A DNA stretch of 64,000 bases, from the NCBI RefSeq assembly GCF_014650895.1, contig NZ_BMVV01000015.1, positions 62,001 to 126,000 on the forward strand. The letters are read 5' to 3'. Both the position numbers and the translations under genes were made by a program. Under the pieces are notes generated by a model, which saw only the letters and a program-made list of their open reading frames with translations, did not search any database and had not been told where the DNA came from. Positions within the stretch are counted from its first letter, which is position 1. The number at the start of each line of letters is the position of its first letter. This stretch comes from Streptomyces omiyaensis (GTDB lineage Bacteria > Actinomycetota > Actinomycetes > Streptomycetales > Streptomycetaceae). Shown in pieces: positions 26,365 to 34,834 of this stretch.

Positions 26365-27335
26365 CCCTGAGGTATCTGGTGACGGGCGGGGCGGGGTACG
26401 TGGGTGGCGTGGTCGCCGCCCACCTCCTGGAGCGGGGCCACCGGGTCACCGTCCTCGACGACCTCTCCACCGGCTTCCGCGAGGGCGTCCCGGACGGAGC
26501 CGAGTTCATCGAGGGCCGCATCCAGGACGCCGCGCGCTGGCTCGACGGCTCCTACGACGGAGTGCTCCACTTCGCCGCGTTCTCACAGGTCGGCGAGTCG
26601 GTCGCCCGGCCCGAGAAGTACTGGGAGAACAACGTCGGCGGCACCATGGCGCTGCTCGCCGCCATGCGCGCGGCCGGCGTCCGCAAGCTGGTGTTCTCCT
26701 CCACCGCCGCCACCTACGGCGAGCCGGAGACCGTGCCGATCACCGAGTCCGCGCCGACCGCCCCCACCAGCCCGTACGGGGCGAGCAAGCTGGCCGTCGA
26801 CCACATGATCACCGGCGAGTGCGCCGCCCACGGGCTCGCCGCCGCCTCCCTGCGCTACTTCAACGTCGCCGGGGCCCACGGGGCGATCGGCGAGCGCCAC
26901 GACCCCGAGTCCCACCTCATCCCCCTCGTCCTCCAGGTCGCCCTCGGGCGCCGCGAGGCGATCTCCGTCTACGGCGACGACTACCCGACCCCCGACGGCA
27001 CCTGCGTCCGCGACTACATCCACGTCGCCGACCTCGCCGAGGCCCACCTCCTGGCGCTCGACGCCATGGCGGCGGGCGAGCACCTGATCTGCAACCTCGG
27101 CAACGGCAACGGCTTCTCCGTCCGCGAGGTGATCGAGACCGTCCGCAAGGTCACCGGCCACCCGGTCCCCGAGGTCACCGCCGCACGCCGCCCCGGCGAC
27201 CCGGCCGTCCTGGTCGCCTCGTCCGAGGCCGCCCGCGAGCGGCTCGGCTGGACGCCGTCCCGACCCGACCTCGCCGAGGTCGTCGCCGACGCCTGGGCCT
27301 TCGCCCGGCTCCGCCACGAGGAGGACCCCGCATGA
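26361..27335 (+). CDS. galE: UDP-glucose 4-epimerase
   Basis: A 324-aa extended SDR that interconverts UDP-galactose and UDP-glucose with bound NAD. The Rossmann motif is GGAGYVGG (9-16), VLDDLSTG follows the second strand, HFAAFSQVGESV is the conserved loop, FSSTAATYG carries the catalytic Ser/Thr, and SPYGASK the catalytic Tyr and Lys. TPDGTCVRDYIHVADLAEAH is a hallmark of GalE. It overlaps galT at its start and galK at its end (ATGA each), so the three genes are translationally coupled. Confidence 0.94.
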   Translation: MTLRYLVTGGAGYVGGVVAAHLLERGHRVTVLDDLSTGFREGVPDGAEFIEGRIQDAARWLDGSYDGVLHFAAFSQVGESVARPEKYWENNVGGTMALLAAMRAAGVRKLVFSSTAATYGEPETVPITESAPTAPTSPYGASKLAVDHMITGECAAHGLAAASLRYFNVAGAHGAIGERHDPESHLIPLVLQVALGRREAISVYGDDYPTPDGTCVRDYIHVADLAEAHLLALDAMAAGEHLICNLGNGNGFSVREVIETVRKVTGHPVPEVTAARRPGDPAVLVASSEAARERLGWTPSRPDLAEVVADAWAFARLRHEEDPA

Positions 27336-28471
27336 CCGTCGCCGCCGACTTCGAGACGCTGTACGGCAGCGCCCCCGACGGCGTCTGGGCCGCCCCCGGG
27401 CGGGTCAACCTCATCGGGGAGTACACCGACTTCAACGACGGCTTCGTGCTGCCGCTGGCCCTGCCGCACACCACCGTCGCCGCCGTCTCCCGCCGCGACG
27501 ACGGCGTCCTGCGCCTGCACTCGGGCGATGCCGACGGGGGGATCGTCCAGCTCGGCGTCGACGCCCTCGAACCGCTCTCCGGCGGCGGCTGGGCCGCCTA
27601 TCCGGCCGGTGTCGTCTGGGCGCTGCGGGCGGCCGGCCACCCGGTGACCGGCGCCGACGTGCACCTGGCCTCCACCGTGCCGACCGGCGCCGGGCTCTCC
27701 TCCTCGGCCGCCCTGGAGGTCGTCACCGCGCTCGCCCTGAACGACCTCTTCGGCCTCGGGCTCACCCGCCCGGAGCTGGCCCGGCTCGCCCAGCGCGCCG
27801 AGAACGACTTCGTCGGCGTGCCCTGCGGGGTGATGGACCAGATGGCCTCCGCGTGCGCCCAGGAGGGCCACGCCCTGCACCTGGACACCCGCGACCTGTC
27901 GTACCGGCAGGTCCCCTTCGACCTCGCCGCCGAGGGGCTCGCGCTGCTGGTCGTCGACACCCGCGTGAAGCACGCGCTCGGGGACGGCGCGTACGCCGAG
28001 CGGCGCGCCGGTTGTGAAGCGGGCGCGCGGGCGCTCGGAGTGCGCGCCCTGCGCGACGTGGACGCCGCGCACCTCCCCGCGGCGCTCGACCGGCTGGACG
28101 ACGCGACGGTGCGCAGGTACGTCCGGCACGTGGTCTCGGACAACGACCGGGTGGTCCGGGTGATCTCCCTGCTCGACGCCGGCGCGACCCGCGCGGTCGG
28201 GCCCGTCCTCACCGAGGGCCACGCCTCGCTCCGGGACGACCTGCGGGTCTCCTGCCCGGAGCTGGACCTGGTGGTCGAGGCGGCGAACGCGGCCGGGGCG
28301 CTGGGCGCCCGGATGACCGGCGGCGGCTTCGGCGGCTCGGCGGTGGTCCTCGTGGGGACGGACGGGGCGGAGGAGGTCGGCGCGGCGGTCCGGAAGGCCT
28401 TCGCCGACGCCGGGTACGCGGAGCCGGGGATCTTCCCGGCCGTCCCCGCGGCGGGTGCCCGCCGCCTCTGA
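27332..28471 (+). CDS. galK: Galactokinase
   Basis: A 379-aa GHMP kinase that phosphorylates galactose at C1. The galactokinase signature is PGRVNLIGEYTDFNDGFVLP (20-40), the ATP-binding motif is VPTGAGLSSSAALEV, CGVMDQMASACAQ carries the catalytic Asp, and MTGGGFGGSAVVLV is the third GHMP motif. It is the last gene of galTEK. Downstream lies a 276-nt region with the promoter of the second response regulator. Confidence 0.95.
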   Translation: MTVAADFETLYGSAPDGVWAAPGRVNLIGEYTDFNDGFVLPLALPHTTVAAVSRRDDGVLRLHSGDADGGIVQLGVDALEPLSGGGWAAYPAGVVWALRAAGHPVTGADVHLASTVPTGAGLSSSAALEVVTALALNDLFGLGLTRPELARLAQRAENDFVGVPCGVMDQMASACAQEGHALHLDTRDLSYRQVPFDLAAEGLALLVVDTRVKHALGDGAYAERRAGCEAGARALGVRALRDVDAAHLPAALDRLDDATVRRYVRHVVSDNDRVVRVISLLDAGATRAVGPVLTEGHASLRDDLRVSCPELDLVVEAANAAGALGARMTGGGFGGSAVVLVGTDGAEEVGAAVRKAFADAGYAEPGIFPAVPAAGARRL

Positions 28472-28747
28472 CGCCCCCCGCAGGACCGGACGTCCCCCGC
28501 GGGTGGTCTTCCGGGTCACACGTACGGTCGACTTCGGACACTTCCGCCAATCGGCCCCCACGGTGCCGCCCCGCCCCTACTCTGTGGGGCAGCGCCGGTG
28601 GGGGCCGGTGCCGTTCAGGGGGCGAGACCCGTCGGGTACGGCGCCGGGAGCGGGGTAAGCAGTCAGGGCACGGCGGCGGCCGGCGCCCGACGGCCCCGCC
28701 TCCGGCGCCGTACCGCGCCGGCCTCTCCTCGACACTTGGGGGTGTCC

Positions 28748-29509
28748 GTGGCACGAATCCGGGTCCTGGTGGTCGACGACCACCGCGTCTTCGCCGAGTC
28801 GCTGGCCGCCGCGCTCGCGGCCGAGCCGGACGTCGACGTGGCCGCGGCGGGCAGCGGCCCCGCCGCCCTGCGCTGTCTGGACCGGGGCGTCGCCGAGGGG
28901 CGCCGCTTCGACGTGCTGCTCGTCGACGCCGACCTCGGCGCGCTGCCCACGGCCCCGGCGGCCGTGCCGGAGGGCGAGCCCGTCGTGGACGGGATCTCGC
29001 TGGTGGCGGGGGTGCGCAAGGCCCAGCCGGCGGTCCGCGCGGTGGTGCTCGCGGAGCGGGACGACGCCCGCAGGGCCGCGCTCGCGCTCCAGGCGGGGGC
29101 CTCCGGCTGGGTGGCGAAGGACTGTTCGCTCCAGCGGCTCCTGGCGGTGGTCCGGGGGGTGCTGCGGGACGAGACCCACCTGCCGCCGGCCCTGCTCACG
29201 GGGGTGCTGCGGGAGCTGACGGCGGCCCGGAAGCACCGGACGGAGAGCGAGCGGCTGGTGGAGTCGCTGACCCCGCGCGAGCGGGAGGTGCTGCGCTGCA
29301 TGGTGGCGGGTCTGGGCCGCAAGGCGGTGGCGGAGCGGCTCTTCCTCTCCCCGCACACGGTCCGCACGCACATGCAGAACGTGCTGGGGAAGCTGGGCGT
29401 CCACTCGACCCTGGCGGCGGTGGCGCTGGCCCGGCGTGCGGGCGTGGGCCCGGCGATCCTGCCGGAGCTAGCCGGGGACGTTGTCGAACGGGGCGGTCAG
29501 CCGGCGTAG
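28748..29509 (+). CDS. Orphan LuxR-type response regulator (canonical receiver)
   Basis: A 253-aa protein. The receiver has DD at 10-11, the phospho-acceptor Asp60 in FDVLLVDADLG, and the conserved Lys in SGWVAKD. The HTH is LTPREREVLRCMVAGLGRKAVAERLFLSPHTVRTHMQNVLGKLGV. It resembles the atypical regulator at 24456 in its N-terminal VVDDHR and overall plan, and the two flank the gal operon. GTG 28748 has GGGGG 5 nt upstream; GTG 28742 is an alternative. Its 3' end overlaps the convergent tamR gene by 42 nt. No cognate kinase is adjacent. Confidence 0.88.
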   Translation: MARIRVLVVDDHRVFAESLAAALAAEPDVDVAAAGSGPAALRCLDRGVAEGRRFDVLLVDADLGALPTAPAAVPEGEPVVDGISLVAGVRKAQPAVRAVVLAERDDARRAALALQAGASGWVAKDCSLQRLLAVVRGVLRDETHLPPALLTGVLRELTAARKHRTESERLVESLTPREREVLRCMVAGLGRKAVAERLFLSPHTVRTHMQNVLGKLGVHSTLAAVALARRAGVGPAILPELAGDVVERGGQPA

Positions 29510-29965
29510 CAGGGCGGCGAGTTCGGCGCGCTGGGGGCGGGAGAGCTGGGCGAGGATGGCCCGCTCCTGGGCGAGCAGCCCGGCGAGGGCCTCGTCGGCG
29601 CGGTCGCGTCCCTCGGGGGTGAGCCGGACCAGGACGCCGCGCCGGTCGCTGGGGTCGGGCAGCCGCTCGACCAGGCCCTTCTTGGTGAGCCGGTCGATGC
29701 GGTTGGTCATGGTGCCGGAGGTGACCAGGGTCTGGGTGAGGAGCTGGCCGGGGGAGAGCTGGTACGGGGCTCCGGCGCGGCGCAGCGAGGTGAGGACGTC
29801 GAACTCCCAGGGCTCCAGCTGGTGCTCGGAGAAGGCGAGCCGGCGGGCGCGGTCGAGGTGCCGGGCCAGCCGGGAGACGCGGCTGAGGACCTCCAACGGT
29901 TCCACGTCGAGGTCCGGGCGCTCTCGGCGCCATGCAGCGACCAGCCGGTCGACCTCGTCCTCCAT
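29468..29965 (-). CDS. tamR: MarR-family regulator, TamR-type
   Basis: A 165-aa winged-helix dimer. The N-terminal helix MEDEVDRLVAAWRRERPDLDVEPLEVLSRV is the long extension of the UrtR/TamR subgroup. The DNA-binding part reads LSPGQLLTQTLVTSGTMTNRIDRLTKKGLVERLPDPSDRRGVLVRLT. It is divergent from a trans-aconitate methyltransferase gene. In Streptomyces coelicolor, TamR in this arrangement represses tam and responds to aconitate and citrate; the name is given on this basis. ATG 29965 has TACACT 6 nt upstream, so the mRNA is probably leaderless. Confidence 0.82.
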   Translation of the reverse strand: MEDEVDRLVAAWRRERPDLDVEPLEVLSRVSRLARHLDRARRLAFSEHQLEPWEFDVLTSLRRAGAPYQLSPGQLLTQTLVTSGTMTNRIDRLTKKGLVERLPDPSDRRGVLVRLTPEGRDRADEALAGLLAQERAILAQLSRPQRAELAALLRRLTAPFDNVPG

Positions 29966-29971
29966 GTGATC

Positions 29972-29977
29972 AGTGTA
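29972..29977 (-). promoter_or_regulatory. -10 hexamer for tamR (leaderless)
   Basis: On the minus strand TACACT is followed by GATCAC and then the ATG of tamR. No Shine-Dalgarno sequence is present. The divergent tam promoter region begins within 25 nt. Confidence 0.6.
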
Positions 29978-30014
29978 GTGGGTCTGTTGACATAAAGTCT
30001 CTTGCATTCGAGTT

Positions 30015-30049
30015 TCTCGATCCCATGAATCTTGAGATCGAGATATATT
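30015..30049. promoter_or_regulatory. Probable TamR operator and tam -10 box
   Basis: ATCTTGAGATCGAGAT (30029-30044) is a 12-of-16 matched dyad of the MarR type. A further TCTCGATC (30015-30022) is the exact complement of GATCGAGA (30036-30043). TATATT (30044-30049), a strong -10 for this genome, abuts the dyad. Bound repressor would cover the tam promoter. The region is AT-rich compared with its surroundings. Confidence 0.6.
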
Positions 30050-30126
30050 TGCGGGACGAGGGGGAAGAGACCCGGCCGAAACCCGGTTCCGCTGGGCCGG
30101 CTCACGCCTGCAAGGAGGCTTCGCAC

Positions 30127-30963
30127 ATGCGTTCCGCCGACTCCGTCTCCGCCCCCGTCTGGGACCCGCGGCAGTACCTCCGCCACACCACCCACCGCAC
30201 CCGCCCCTTCCTCGACCTCCTCCAGCGCATACCGCCCCTGCCGAACCGCGGCCGCCCCGCCCGCATCGCCGACCTCGGCTGCGGACCCGGGAACGTCACG
30301 GCCCTCCTCGCCGACCGCTGGCCCGACGCCCACATCACCGGCTACGACCTCTCGCCCGAGATGCTCGAACGGGCCGCGAAGGACTGGTCCGGCACCACCC
30401 CCGGCGGCGGCTGGCTCGACTTCCGCCCCGCCGACGCCGCCCACTGGACCCCCGCCGAGCCCCACGACCTGATCGTCTCCAACGCCGCCCTCCAGTGGGT
30501 CCCCAACCACCCCGAGTCCCTCGCCGCCTGGATCGACGGCCTGCGCCCCGGCGGCACCCTCGCCTTCCAGGTCCCCGGCAACTTCACCGCCCCCAGCCAC
30601 GCCCTCCTCGGCGAGCTGTGCGCCCTTCCCGAGTGGCGGACCCGCCTCGGCGGCCAGGGCCGCCGCTTCGTCCACATCCTCGAACCCGCCGGCTACCTCG
30701 CCCGCCTCACCGCCCTGGGCTGCGAGGCCGACGTCTGGGAGACCGTCTACTGCCAGCTCCTCCAGGGCGAGGACGCGGTCCTCGACTGGGTCAAGGGCAC
30801 CGCCCTGCGCCCGGTCCTCACCGCCCTGGGCGACGACCGGGAGGCGGCGGCCGCCTTCCTCGCCCAGTACCGGGCGCTCCTGCGCGAGGCCTACCCCGCG
30901 GGCCCCGACGGCACCGTCTTCCCCTTCCGCCGCGTCTTCGCGGTGGCCCGCAAGCCCTCCTGA
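30127..30963 (+). CDS. tam: Trans-aconitate 2-methyltransferase
   Basis: A 278-aa SAM-dependent methyltransferase that esterifies trans-aconitate, an inhibitor of the citric acid cycle formed spontaneously from cis-aconitate. The SAM motif is IADLGCGPGNVTALLADRWP, then GYDLSPEML, DLIVSNAALQWVPNH and the motif LRPGGTLAFQVPGNF. The C-terminal half (VWETVYCQLLQGEDAVLDWVKGTALRPVL) matches Tam rather than general methyltransferases. ATG 30127 with AAGGAGG 9 nt upstream and a long leader. A perfect hairpin follows the gene. Confidence 0.92.
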   Translation: MRSADSVSAPVWDPRQYLRHTTHRTRPFLDLLQRIPPLPNRGRPARIADLGCGPGNVTALLADRWPDAHITGYDLSPEMLERAAKDWSGTTPGGGWLDFRPADAAHWTPAEPHDLIVSNAALQWVPNHPESLAAWIDGLRPGGTLAFQVPGNFTAPSHALLGELCALPEWRTRLGGQGRRFVHILEPAGYLARLTALGCEADVWETVYCQLLQGEDAVLDWVKGTALRPVLTALGDDREAAAAFLAQYRALLREAYPAGPDGTVFPFRRVFAVARKPS

Positions 30964-30971
30964 GACGGCGA

Positions 30972-31003
30972 GAGCCCCGCACCGGAGATCCGGTGCGGGG
31001 CTC
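30972..31003 (+). terminator. Perfect 15-bp hairpin after tam
   Basis: GAGCCCCGCACCGGA (30972-30986), a 2-base loop, then the exact complement (30989-31003). It sits between tam and the convergent FG-GAP gene and can serve both. Confidence 0.8.
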
Positions 31004-31023
31004 GTCGCGGTGGAGCGGGAGGG

Positions 31024-32709
31024 CTAGGAGACCGAGTTGTAGATCTGGAAGCCCGGGCCGTACTTCACGCGCGCCGAGAACTTCTTCGGCAGCGTGTTCT
31101 GGTAGGTGTACAGGTCACCGGCGGAGGTGATGCCGATGAGGTCGCCCTTGCCGTCGGCGTTGAGGTCGCCGGGCGCGACCAGGTACTTGTACGTGTTCCA
31201 GCCGGAGCCGACCTCGGAGCGCGCGCCGAACGGCGCGGTCGCGTTGCCGGTGCCCGGGTAGAGGTACAGGACGCCGCCGGTGGTGCGGGCGAGCAGGTCC
31301 GCGCGGCCGTCACCGGTGTAGTCGCCGGCGCCGACCAGCGCGTTGAAGGCACCCCAGCCGGAGCCGACCTTGAGGCGCGACGCGAAGGCGTCGCCCTCGC
31401 CGTTGCCCCGGTACAGCCACAGCACGCCGGAGCTGTCGCGGGCCAGCAGGTCGCCCTTGCCGTCGCCGCTCAGGTCGCCCGGACCGACGAAGGCGTTGAA
31501 GCCGCCCCAGCCGCCGCCGATGTACAGCATGTCGACGTACAGGCTGCCGTCGAGGCGCTCCAGGGCGTCCGTCATGCCGTCCGAGTTCAGCGAGGACAGG
31601 GCGGCCCAGGTGCGGTTCTTCCACTCGCCCGGGTCGCTTATCTCCTCGCGGCGGTTGATCTTGCCGGTGGTGGAGCTGCGGTAGAACCAGAGCGTGCCGG
31701 CCGTGTCACGGGCGATGAAGCCGTCCTTGCCCGTGTACGGCACGTTGCCGCCGAGCGCGAACTGCTCGATGCCCGCGAAGTCGCCCGCCGCACCCTGCTG
31801 CCCGAGGGCGTTGAGGGCGCCGTCGCCGCGCGGCGTGTACAGGAAGAACGTGCCCGCGTTGTCCCGCGCCCACAGGGAGCCGTCCTGGCCCGCCGGAAGG
31901 ATCTGGTTGAACTTGCCCCAGCCGCCGCCGATCAGCTTGCGGGTCGCGAACGGACGCGTGGTGGAGCCCGTGCCCGTGTAGAAGTACAGCTGGCCGTCGG
32001 GGGTCCGGCCGTACAGGTCGGCCTTGCCGTCGCCGTTGGCGTCGCCGACGCCGATCAGCTGGTCGTAGGCGTTCCAGCCGCCGCCGACGCTGATGCGGGT
32101 GCCCAGCGGCTTGGTGGTGCTGCCGGTGGCCAGGTACAGGTAGAGCGCGCCGTCCTTGGTGCGGGCGATCACGTCGGCGCGGCCGTCGTTGTTCACGTCG
32201 CCCGGCGAGGTGATCTTGCTGTAGGCCTGCCAGCCGCCGCCGAGCACCGTCTCGTACGGGGTGCCGGCCGGGTCGACGTCCCGGTACATCGTCAGCGTGC
32301 CGTTCTCGGAGAGGACCAGGATCTCCGGCTCGGCCTCGCCCGACTGGTTGCCGATCGGGATGATGTCCTTGGCGATGTCGGCGTAGCGGAACAGCGCCAG
32401 CGGGTCTTCGCTGCCCGCGGTCGAGTAGACCTCGCCGTCGATCGCGCGGAAGACCAGGTCCTCGTTGCCGTCGACGTTCAGGTCCGACAGCAGCGGCGAG
32501 GTGCCCTGCTCGGCCTGGGCGCGGGCGGTGCCGCCGGCGTCGGGGCGGACCAGCTTCGGCGGGGTGAAGGACGGCGCGGTCTTCTCGACGGAAGCGCGCG
32601 GCGCCGGCTCGGCGGCCGACGCGGGAGTCGCCAGCAGCATGCCGGCGGAGAGGGCGAGCGCGGTGCAGGCGGCCACACGACGGCCACGCCCGGAGAAAGC
32701 GGAACGCAA
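31024..32709 (-). CDS. Secreted FG-GAP/VCBS-repeat protein, copy 1
   Basis: A 561-aa secreted protein. The TTG at 32709 is the proposed start: it follows GGGGGGAAATC and yields a normal signal peptide (RSAFSGRGRRVAACTALALSAGMLLATPASA, cut after ASA). No ATG or GTG nearby gives this. The mature part is a seven-bladed-type propeller of FG-GAP units such as GDANGDGKADLYGR, GDLSGDGKGDLLAR and GDLNADGKGDLIG, each with a D-x-[DN]-x-D calcium loop, alternating with GGGW or GSGWxxY/F units. Function unknown; such proteins bind ligands or adhere. A paralogue with the same leader and signal peptide lies just upstream. Confidence 0.85.
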   Translation of the reverse strand: MRSAFSGRGRRVAACTALALSAGMLLATPASAAEPAPRASVEKTAPSFTPPKLVRPDAGGTARAQAEQGTSPLLSDLNVDGNEDLVFRAIDGEVYSTAGSEDPLALFRYADIAKDIIPIGNQSGEAEPEILVLSENGTLTMYRDVDPAGTPYETVLGGGWQAYSKITSPGDVNNDGRADVIARTKDGALYLYLATGSTTKPLGTRISVGGGWNAYDQLIGVGDANGDGKADLYGRTPDGQLYFYTGTGSTTRPFATRKLIGGGWGKFNQILPAGQDGSLWARDNAGTFFLYTPRGDGALNALGQQGAAGDFAGIEQFALGGNVPYTGKDGFIARDTAGTLWFYRSSTTGKINRREEISDPGEWKNRTWAALSSLNSDGMTDALERLDGSLYVDMLYIGGGWGGFNAFVGPGDLSGDGKGDLLARDSSGVLWLYRGNGEGDAFASRLKVGSGWGAFNALVGAGDYTGDGRADLLARTTGGVLYLYPGTGNATAPFGARSEVGSGWNTYKYLVAPGDLNADGKGDLIGITSAGDLYTYQNTLPKKFSARVKYGPGFQIYNSVS

Positions 32710-32922
32710 GATTTCCCCCCCTGGGGAACGAAAACAGTCCGGACCGGGGCAGGGTTCCGCAGCGCCTCCGCGCGTCCGCGCGCAGAGGGCGGGCACCCCC
32801 CTCGGATGTGCCGTGAGTGTACCTCCGGCCCCCGACATCCGGACGAACGGATATCGAACGGGAGGGACCCCTACCGCGCGGACAGCGCGACGGCGCGGGC
32901 CCCTCCCCGGAACCCCTCCGGC

Positions 32923-34635
32923 CTAGAACAGGTCGGAGTAGACCTGCCAGCCGCCGCCGACCTCGGCGCGCGGCGCGAACACGCCGCCCGCACCCGTCGC
33001 GTGGTAGCGGTACAGCGTGCCCCCCGACGTCGTCGCGAGCAGGTCCGCGCGCCCGTCGCCGTCCAGGTCGCCCGGGACCACGATCTGCCGGTACGCGTTC
33101 CAGCCGCCGCCGATCCTCTGCCGGGCCGCGAACGGACGCGTCGACACGCCCGTCCCCCTGTACAGCCACAGCGTGCCCGAGCCGTCCCGGGCCAGGACGT
33201 CCGCCCGGCCGTCGCCGGAGACGTCGCCCGCGCCGACCAGGCGGTTGTACGCGCCCCAGCCGCTGCCGACCCGGATCCGCGACGCGAAGCCCGTCCCTTC
33301 GCCGTTGCCCCGCATCAGGTACAGCACGCCGGAGCGGTCCCGCGCCAGCAGGTCGCCCTTGCCGTCGCCGTTCAGGTCGCCGGGGCCGGAGATGTGGTTG
33401 TAGGAGCTCCAGCCGCCGCCGGTCCAGCCGTTGGCGTAGAGGGTGCCGCCGATGGTGAAGTACAGGTCGCCGAAGGCGTCCGCGCCGAGCGAGGAGGCGA
33501 AGCCCATCGGGGCACCCGCCCAGCCGCCCGCGTCGCCGACCTGGTCGCGCGCGGTCAGCTTGCCGTTGTTCGTCGTCCCGTACCAGTACAGCGTGCCGCC
33601 GGGCGTCCGCGCCATCAGCGCGTTCTTGCCCGCGGAGGCGATCGTGCCGGAACCGGCGAACTGGTCGACCGAGAGGTACCCGCCGGCCGACGAGGCGCGC
33701 GTACGGGCCGTGAAGGTGCCGTTGCCGCGGCCCCGGTAGGCCCACAGCGTGCCGTCGACGGACCGGGCGAACAGGTCGGCGTGCCCGTCGCCGTCGATGT
33801 CGTCGGCCGACAGGAGCTGGTTGAACGTGTTCCAGCCGCCGCCGATCAGCTTCTTCGGCTTGAACGGGCTCGTCTTCACGCCCGTGCCGCCGTAGAAGTA
33901 CAGGTTGCCGTCGGGCGTGCGGGCCACCGCGTCGCCCCGGCCGTCGCCGTCGCTGTCGCCGATGCCGACGAGCTGGTCGAACGCCCCCCAGCCGACACCC
34001 GCCTTCACCGGCCCCGAGAGCGGCGCGTACGGGTTGCCGGTGCCCCGGTAGAAGTACAGCTCGCCGTTGTGCTTGCGGGCCAGCAGGTCGAAGCGCCCGT
34101 CGCCGTCGACGTCACCGGGCGAGAAGACCTTGTTGTAGACGCCCCAGCCGCCGCCGGTCCAGGAGAGCGAACCGCCGCTCAGGGTGGCGTCGGCCTGGAG
34201 CTCGGCCTTGCCGTACTTGGTCAGCACCAGCACCTCGGGCTGGCCGTTGCCGTCCTGGTCGCCGAGCGGGACCAGGTCCATGGGGACCTCGGACGCCCCG
34301 GAGCGGTACCAGGTCCCGCCCTGGGCGTCGCTGCTCGGCACCACGCCGAGCTCGGAGTTCCAGTCGCGGTACAGGATGTCCGTGAGGCCGTCGCCGTCCA
34401 CGTCGAACCGGGACGGCAGCACCTCGCCCGCCTGCGCGGTCCGTGCCGCCGCACCGGAGCGCAGCGCGGACAGGTCGAGGTCGGGCAGCGGCGCCGCGGC
34501 CCGGCGCGGCAGCTCGGCGGAGGGCCGGGGCGCGGGCTCGGCCACGGCGGGAGACGCCAGCAGCATGCCGGCGGAAAGGACGAGCGCGGTGCACGCGGCG
34601 ACACGACGGCCGCGCGGGGAGAAAGCGGTACGCAA
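32923..34635 (-). CDS. Secreted FG-GAP/VCBS-repeat protein, copy 2
   Basis: A 570-aa paralogue of the neighbouring gene. It starts with TTG at 34635 after GGGGGGGATCACC; the signal peptide (RTAFSPRGRRVAACTALVLSAGMLLASPAVA) is nearly the same as in copy 1. The mature protein has FG-GAP units such as GDVDGDGRFDLLAR, GDSDGDGRGDAVAR, GDLNGDGKGDLLAR and GDLDGDGRADLLA. The 5' leader shares CGTTCCCCAGGGGGG with copy 1, suggesting a recent duplication with conserved translational control. About 210 bases separate the genes, and each probably has its own promoter. Confidence 0.85.
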   Translation of the reverse strand: MRTAFSPRGRRVAACTALVLSAGMLLASPAVAEPAPRPSAELPRRAAAPLPDLDLSALRSGAAARTAQAGEVLPSRFDVDGDGLTDILYRDWNSELGVVPSSDAQGGTWYRSGASEVPMDLVPLGDQDGNGQPEVLVLTKYGKAELQADATLSGGSLSWTGGGWGVYNKVFSPGDVDGDGRFDLLARKHNGELYFYRGTGNPYAPLSGPVKAGVGWGAFDQLVGIGDSDGDGRGDAVARTPDGNLYFYGGTGVKTSPFKPKKLIGGGWNTFNQLLSADDIDGDGHADLFARSVDGTLWAYRGRGNGTFTARTRASSAGGYLSVDQFAGSGTIASAGKNALMARTPGGTLYWYGTTNNGKLTARDQVGDAGGWAGAPMGFASSLGADAFGDLYFTIGGTLYANGWTGGGWSSYNHISGPGDLNGDGKGDLLARDRSGVLYLMRGNGEGTGFASRIRVGSGWGAYNRLVGAGDVSGDGRADVLARDGSGTLWLYRGTGVSTRPFAARQRIGGGWNAYRQIVVPGDLDGDGRADLLATTSGGTLYRYHATGAGGVFAPRAEVGGGWQVYSDLF

Positions 34636-34834
34636 AGGTGATCCCCCCCCTGGGGAACGTGAGAACAGGTACCAGGGGCGAGGCTCCGCACCACCTCCGC
34701 GCGGCGGAACACGGCACGCGCGAAGGGCGGACACCCCCCCGGATGTGGGGGGATCATAACCCTGATCGTTGAGCAGGCAACGAAGTGTTTCCGAATCCGT
34801 CAGGTCACACCCCGACGGACCCGGCCCCACCCGC

